In this document: positions 33,040-36,275 of the stretch, in pieces
How positions within the stretch are numbered: position 1 is the first letter of the stretch
Layout of the letters: every line of letters starts with the position of its first letter
Source of the DNA: an uncultured Ruminococcus sp.
GTDB taxonomy: Bacteria; Bacillota; Clostridia; Oscillospirales; Acutalibacteraceae
Direction of reading: 5' to 3'
Assembly (NCBI GenBank): GCA_902774325.1
Contig: CACYIC010000010.1
Span: forward strand, 1 to 36,275
DNA length: 36,275 nucleotides
Position numbers and translations under genes: made by a program
Notes under the pieces: model-generated
What the model saw: only the letters and a program-made list of their open reading frames with translations
Told to the model about the DNA's origin: nothing
Databases searched by the model: none

Positions 33040-33528
33040 TTATTTGCGTCCGTTGCCGTTTCCGCGGCGGCTGTAGCCTCGGCTTTCTCCCCCGCGCTTG
33101 AGGTCGCTCATCTTGTCCTCGCTGGTTTGCTTAAAGCGGGACATCATATCCTCAAAGGTCGAGGGGTTGCCTTTCTTTGAGCTTTGCCACTCGTAATTCC
33201 CGGGAGAGGTCACGGGCGGCGCGGGCTTATAGGGCTGTCTGGGGCCGCGCTCGCGCGGCTTTTGACCCTGCTGCTTGGGCTTTTTCTGGTGCTCCTTTGG
33301 GAGAGCCTGCTTCATTGAGAGGCTTATTTTTCCGTCATTGACCGCAAGAACCTTTACCTTGACGGTTTGCCCCACGCTCACATACTCCGAGATCTCATTG
33401 ATGAAGGTGGGAGCGACCTCCGAAATATGTACCATTCCCGTTTTTGATTCAGGCAGATCCACAAATGCACCAAATTTGGTAATTCCCGATACCTTGCCCT
33501 CCAAAATCATTCCGACTTCAATTGCCAT
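33040..33528 (-). CDS. yabR: S1 RNA-binding domain protein (YabR-like)
   Basis: A 162-residue protein with one S1 domain at about 1-75 (VGMILEGKVSGITKFGAFVDL, G-M-V-H-I-S-E-V, V-G-Q-T-V-K-V-K-V-L), followed by a long disordered tail rich in Lys, Pro, Gln, Arg and Gly. It resembles Bacillus YabR and the S1-domain end of polynucleotide phosphorylase. It probably binds RNA or ribosomes; its exact role is not known. It lies 36 bases after divIC, the same order as in B. subtilis (yabO-yabP-yabQ-divIC-yabR), which supports the symbol. Confidence 0.88.
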   Translation of the reverse strand: MAIEVGMILEGKVSGITKFGAFVDLPESKTGMVHISEVAPTFINEISEYVSVGQTVKVKVLAVNDGKISLSMKQALPKEHQKKPKQQGQKPRERGPRQPYKPAPPVTSPGNYEWQSSKKGNPSTFEDMMSRFKQTSEDKMSDLKRGGESRGYSRRGNGNGRK

Positions 33529-33564
33529 AGATTGTGTATACCCGCTAACCCTTTCTCAGATTAT

Positions 33565-33951
33565 TTATTGATCACCGGCGACGTTGATAAATATCCTCTC
33601 ACCCTCGCCGACAAAGCCAAGCTCTTCCTTTGCCATTTTTTCCATATAATCCGAAAGCTGCTGACCCTTGTAGCCGCGAACCTTCTGGATATAATCGGAC
33701 TGTATCTCAACAACGTTGATCTCCTGCTTGAGCTCGCTGAGCTCAGCCTTTTTCTCGGCGATCCTGACGTTCTGGTTTATGATCGTGATGACCGCGTAAA
33801 ACGCGAAGCCAATCGCCGCCAAATATAATAGAATATATCTTTTTTTGTGCTTTTTGACGGGCTTTATTTCCTTAAGCCCTTCCGCTGACTGCGCCTCCGG
33901 CACGACAGCCTGCGCCTTCTTTTTTGAAGGCTTCTTCTTGAAAAGCGGCAT
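33565..33951 (-). CDS. divIC: Septum formation initiator DivIC/FtsB-like
   Basis: Bitopic cell-division protein that joins FtsL and DivIB in the divisome. 128 residues: a basic, Lys/Ala-rich cytoplasmic part (about 1-38), one membrane helix (about 40-60), a coiled coil (about 62-90, I-A-E-K-K-A-E-L-S-E-L-K-Q) and a C-terminal piece with the E-E-L-G-F-V-G-E-G-E motif. The start at 33951 has a GGAAGGA site; a reading to 33966 would include that site in the protein. Position after yabQ is as in Bacillus. Confidence 0.92.
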   Translation of the reverse strand: MPLFKKKPSKKKAQAVVPEAQSAEGLKEIKPVKKHKKRYILLYLAAIGFAFYAVITIINQNVRIAEKKAELSELKQEINVVEIQSDYIQKVRGYKGQQLSDYMEKMAKEELGFVGEGERIFINVAGDQ

Positions 33952-33993
33952 AGTAATTCCTTCCACACTTAATATTCTGTCTTAATACGTAAA

Positions 33994-34410
33994 TTATCCT
34001 TTTCTTCCTTTTATATTATACAATATCTTGCGGGCATATTTCAATAGCTTTTTGAGAAATTTTTTCATTATTTCCGAAATTTTGCGCAATATACTCCCGA
34101 CGCCCCGCACTATCGGAATATAAACAAGGGCGAACAGCCTGCCCAGGGTAAGACGATACGCGATGATCCCCAGAAAAACGCCGATCACCGTATAAAACCT
34201 GACGTATCCCTCGACAAAGCCCAGCGAAAGATAGAAAACCGAGAGGCTGCAAACCAGCATAAAGGCGACGTCGCAGACAAACACCGCCGCCTTGCCCGGA
34301 GAAAAAGCGGTTCTGAAAAGCTTTATTACGCCGTACAGCGCGCCCAGAGCCAGACCCGCGAGGAGCGAATACAAGAATGCAGCAGATTGCTGCGCGAAGG
34401 TCAGCTCCAT
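33994..34410 (-). CDS. yabQ: Spore cortex biosynthesis protein YabQ
   Basis: A 138-residue membrane protein with four hydrophobic segments (about 7-30, 40-62, 68-86, 90-105) and a very basic C-terminal tail (K-K-F-L-K-K-L-L-K-Y-A-R-K). In B. subtilis YabQ is a mother-cell protein in the forespore outer membrane that is needed for cortex formation. Identification rests on size, topology and the position 3 bases after yabP. It indicates that the organism, or its recent ancestors, could sporulate. Confidence 0.88.
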   Translation of the reverse strand: MELTFAQQSAAFLYSLLAGLALGALYGVIKLFRTAFSPGKAAVFVCDVAFMLVCSLSVFYLSLGFVEGYVRFYTVIGVFLGIIAYRLTLGRLFALVYIPIVRGVGSILRKISEIMKKFLKKLLKYARKILYNIKGRKG

Positions 34411-34413
34411 GAT

Positions 34414-34686
34414 CTACCTGAACAGCTTTGAGAGCTTCGTTTTTCCGTTTTGAGAGCCCGTATACTGCATCGCGTTGAGCGTTCCGTCAACCGACACCTC
34501 TCCCGTTTCGAGGTTAAGGCTGTCGATATGAAGGTCATCGCCCTTGATAAGCAGACCGCCCGCCGTTGTTTCGAGGGAAACAGCCGTATCATTGAAGCCC
34601 TTTACGTCCTCTACGCCGGTTATCACGAGCTTGGCGCGGTTATCGATCATCACCGAATGGCGCTTGTTCTTTGGAAGCTCACTCAT
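34414..34686 (-). CDS. yabP: Sporulation protein YabP
   Basis: A 90-residue cytoplasmic protein made of short strands, with the Y-a-b-P family pattern (R-H-S-V-M-I-D-N-R-A-K-L-V-I-T-G-V near the start, then G-L-L-I-K-G-D-D-L-H). Its Bacillus relative is made under sigma-E in the mother cell and is linked to cortex formation with YabQ. The start at 34686 has GGAG about 10 bases before it. A sigma-E-like promoter lies 34 bases upstream. Confidence 0.92.
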   Translation of the reverse strand: MSELPKNKRHSVMIDNRAKLVITGVEDVKGFNDTAVSLETTAGGLLIKGDDLHIDSLNLETGEVSVDGTLNAMQYTGSQNGKTKLSKLFR

Positions 34687-34719
34687 AAAATCATCTCCGA
34701 ATATCAATAGGTCTAATAA

Positions 34720-34748
34720 GATATATGGAGACGATCTCTTAATTATTC
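34720..34748 (-). promoter_or_regulatory. Candidate sigma-E (mother-cell) promoter of yabP
   Basis: On the minus strand GAATAAT (34748-34742), 14 bases, CATATATC (34727-34720). The Bacillus sigma-E consensus is about GMATATT, 14-15 bases, CATACAnT. The spacing is right, one base differs at -35 and two at -10. Confidence 0.4.
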
Positions 34749-34786
34749 TGTTTCAGGCGTTCAAAGCTTTGCTTTTATCAGAGCAA

Positions 34787-34879
34787 GCAGTGCGCGGCAC
34801 TGCGAATTCAGTTGGGGGATCGTATCCCGCCACTGAATTCAGATAATGGGCGCCGCCTATAGAGGCGGGGACCTTATCT
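34787..34879. repeat. Three abutting hairpins between rqcP and yabP
   Basis: Three inverted repeats follow each other with no spacer. First, GCAGTGC-GCG-GCACTGC (34787-34803). Second, GAATTCAGT (34804-34812) with ACTGAATTC (34832-34840), and an inner GGGAT-CGT-ATCCC. Third, AGATAA (34841-34846) with TTATCT (34874-34879), and an inner CCGCCT/AGGCGG. The block of 93 bases can fold almost completely on either strand and lies 6 bases after the rqcP stop. No U run follows on the minus strand, so it is not a simple terminator. It could be a structured RNA, a processing site, or a small intergenic repeat element. Confidence 0.75.
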
Positions 34880-34885
34880 GATTTG

Positions 34886-35125
34886 TTATATCGCCTCATA
34901 CATCGTTGCCGCGTCCTCCTTGCGCACGACATCTCTGACGTCGGTCACGCGGATCCTCACGCTTTTGGCGCCGAGAGTTATTTCGATTTCATCCCCGACC
35001 TTGACGTCGTAGGACGCGCGCTGCACCTTGCCGTTGACCGCGACCCTTCCTGCGTCGCACGCCTCGTTCGCGACGGTTCTGCGCTTTATCAGGCGCGACA
35101 CCTTTAGATATTTATCCAATCTCAT
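34886..35125 (-). CDS. rqcP: S4-domain ribosome quality control protein RqcP (YabO)
   Basis: A 79-residue protein consisting of an S4 RNA-binding domain (M-R-L-D-K-Y-L-K-V-S-R-L-I-K-R-R-T-V-A opening) like Hsp15. In Bacillus, RqcP (formerly YabO) binds stalled 50S subunits with RqcH and supports alanine-tail addition to unfinished chains. The start at 35125 has GGAGG 6 bases before it; the longer reading to 35146 would include that site. Neighbours hup and yabP are as in Bacillus and Clostridium. Confidence 0.93.
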   Translation of the reverse strand: MRLDKYLKVSRLIKRRTVANEACDAGRVAVNGKVQRASYDVKVGDEIEITLGAKSVRIRVTDVRDVVRKEDAATMYEAI

Positions 35126-35171
35126 TTTTTCCTCCAAAAAAAACAATGTTAAGAATCAGGAATCCGCATAA

Positions 35172-35199
35172 AGAATAAAAGAGCCGAAAACTCGGCCCT
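35172..35199 (-). terminator. Intrinsic terminator of hup
   Basis: On the minus strand AGGGCCGA (35199-35192) pairs with TCGGCTCT (35187-35180, one G-U) around a short loop, followed by TTTTATTCTTT. It separates mazG-hup from rqcP. Confidence 0.82.
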
Positions 35200-35211
35200 T
35201 AATTCAAAAAA

Positions 35212-35487
35212 TTACTGATTAACGATATCCTTGAAGCCCTTGCCTGCCTTGAAAGCGGGAACCTTGGAAGCGGGGATCTCGATCGAGTTGCCGGTTCTGG
35301 GATCTACGCCTGTTCTGGCGTTTCTCTGACGCTGCTCAAAAGTACCGAAGCCTGTGAGCTGGATCTTGTCGCCCTCGGCAACAGCCTTGATGATTGTATC
35401 GAGAGCAACGGTAAGAGCCTTGTCAGCGTCCTTCTTGGAAAGACCGGTCTGCTCGGCGATAACCGCAACAAGTTCTGTTTTTTTCAT
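35212..35487 (-). CDS. hup: DNA-binding protein HU
   Basis: Histone-like nucleoid protein; dimers bend DNA. 91 residues with the family opening M-K-K-T-E-L-V-A-V-I-A-E and the DNA-binding arm signature G-F-G-T-F-E-Q-R-Q-R-N-A-R-T-G-x-D-P-R-T-G (about 47-67). GGAGG 9 bases before the ATG. The codon choice is very regular, in keeping with high expression. It is 15 bases after mazG and ends at a clear terminator. Confidence 0.98.
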   Translation of the reverse strand: MKKTELVAVIAEQTGLSKKDADKALTVALDTIIKAVAEGDKIQLTGFGTFEQRQRNARTGVDPRTGNSIEIPASKVPAFKAGKGFKDIVNQ

Positions 35488-35502
35488 AATAAAATACCTC
35501 CG

Positions 35503-36275
35503 TTAAACTTTTTTTCTTAATTTATTTTTAACTTCATCCCAAAGGGAATCAAGTTCTGACAATGGGGCGTTTTTCATGTCGATACCGCGCTCCGCGGCAA
35601 GCTCCTCGACCATTGAAAAACGGCAGATAAACTTTTCTTCGGCAAGATAAAGCGCTTCTTCGCTGTCAATGCCGAGATAGCGCGAAACATTAACGACCGA
35701 GAAAAGCACGTCGCCTATCTCCTCGCGCTGATTTGAATAGCCGCCGTGAGCGATAGCTACCTTGAGCTCGCTTACCTCCTCGGAAAGCTTATTCATCGCG
35801 CCCTCAACGGTTTCCCAGTCAAAGCCCACCTTCGCGGACTTTTTCTGGATTTTTTCACTTCGCATCAGAGCGGGAAGCGCCCTGGAGATGCTCTCCATTG
35901 AGTCGGTCACGGTTTTCTGAGCCTTGGTTTCCATCTTTACGGCGTCCCAATTATCGAGAGCCTCCTCGCTGTTCTCGGCTGACTTATCTCCGAAAACATG
36001 AGGATGACGGATCACAAGCTTTTTGCACAGCTCGTCGACAACATCGTTGAGGTCGAAGTTTCCCGCTTCGCTCTCCATCTCTGAATGAAGCGCGACCTGA
36101 AGCAAAACGTCTCCCAGCTCCTCGCGCATCAAATCGGTATTTCCGGTGTCGATCGCCTCGATAGCCTCGTAGGTCTCCTCGATGAAATTCTTGCGGATCG
36201 ACCGGTGGGTCTGCTCCCTGTCCCAGGGACAGCCTCCGGGTGCGCGAAGGATCTTAACTATCTCTACTAAGTCGT
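35503..36275 (-). CDS. mazG: Nucleoside triphosphate pyrophosphohydrolase MazG (start outside window)
   Basis: House-cleaning enzyme that hydrolyses (d)NTPs to NMP and pyrophosphate. 256 residues are visible, with two MazG domains. The first has G-G-C-P-W-D-R-E-Q-T-H near the window edge, then E-E-T-Y-E and the E-E-L-G-D-V-L-L-Q metal site; the second has E-E-V-S-E-L-K near residue 180 and E-E-I-G-D-V-L-F-S. Reading enters the window two bases into a codon. The missing N-terminus may be only some 15-20 residues, or a fused tetrapyrrole-methylase domain as in Bacillus YabN. Its place before hup and rqcP matches Bacillus. Confidence 0.95.
   Translation of the reverse strand, partial: DLVEIVKILRAPGGCPWDREQTHRSIRKNFIEETYEAIEAIDTGNTDLMREELGDVLLQVALHSEMESEAGNFDLNDVVDELCKKLVIRHPHVFGDKSAENSEEALDNWDAVKMETKAQKTVTDSMESISRALPALMRSEKIQKKSAKVGFDWETVEGAMNKLSEEVSELKVAIAHGGYSNQREEIGDVLFSVVNVSRYLGIDSEEALYLAEEKFICRFSMVEELAAERGIDMKNAPLSELDSLWDEVKNKLRKKV

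Noticed and set aside
34787-34879. CRISPR array or attachment site
   Set aside because: The units are different hairpins, not spaced direct repeats, and no integrase, cas gene or tRNA end is near.

Overview
This window looks like a chromosome segment of a low-to-moderate-GC Gram-positive anaerobe of the class Clostridia, most likely a Ruminococcus-like member of the Oscillospirales. The evidence is the mazG-hup-rqcP-yabP-yabQ-divIC-yabR sporulation/division block, strong GGAGG-type ribosome binding sites, ClpE, long-form HPF, Rex, an ECF transporter module, and a dockerin-bearing secreted protein. Assignment below order level is inference. Most genes lie on the minus strand, with one plus-strand block at about 13.1-14.6 kb and another at 17.7-23.8 kb.

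Layout. 1-1.07 kb: the N-terminal part of a P-type cation ATPase (cut by the window edge) behind a consensus promoter, a yybP-ykoY-type (Mn2+) riboswitch and an intrinsic terminator that competes with the aptamer. 1.07-12.6 kb, minus strand: a long, tightly packed series in transcription order ruvC, ruvA, ruvB, a SAM methyltransferase gene, ecfA1, ecfA2, ecfT, truA, a DUF5711 gene, cvpA, then pgsA-like and clpE. Several of these genes overlap by 1-8 bases, and ruvC and truA probably use TTG starts. 12.6-14.7 kb: a small lipoprotein (minus), then a DUF2804 protein and an Rrf2 regulator with three cysteines (plus), ending at a bidirectional terminator. 14.7-17.4 kb, minus: typA/bipA translationally coupled to a DEDDh exonuclease with a zinc ribbon. 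17.7-23.8 kb, plus: aconitase, isocitrate dehydrogenase, the NADH-sensing repressor Rex and a ComEC-like protein, an arrangement that fits redox-controlled 2-oxoglutarate/glutamate supply.

23.85-25.1 kb is visibly AT-rich and carries a secreted dockerin protein and what may be a frameshifted small gene. 25.1-31.04 kb, minus, is the most interesting part: a five-gene operon with its own promoter and terminator encoding an AMP-forming adenylation enzyme, an acyl carrier protein, a fold-type III PLP decarboxylase, an MBOAT acyltransferase and a DltD-like SGNH protein. It has the logic of the dlt (teichoic acid D-alanylation) operon, but with a decarboxylase added directly next to the carrier protein. 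By analogy with BtrK of butirosin synthesis, it may build an amino-acyl group on the carrier by decarboxylation and then transfer it to an extracellular polymer. The substrate and the acceptor are not known.

31.2-36.3 kb, minus: a THUMP-domain RNA methyltransferase, long HPF, and the mazG/hup/rqcP/yabP/yabQ/divIC/yabR block. Between rqcP and yabP lie three hairpins that abut each other with no spacer, next to a candidate sigma-E promoter. I see no rRNA, tRNA, CRISPR array, insertion sequence or prophage in the window.
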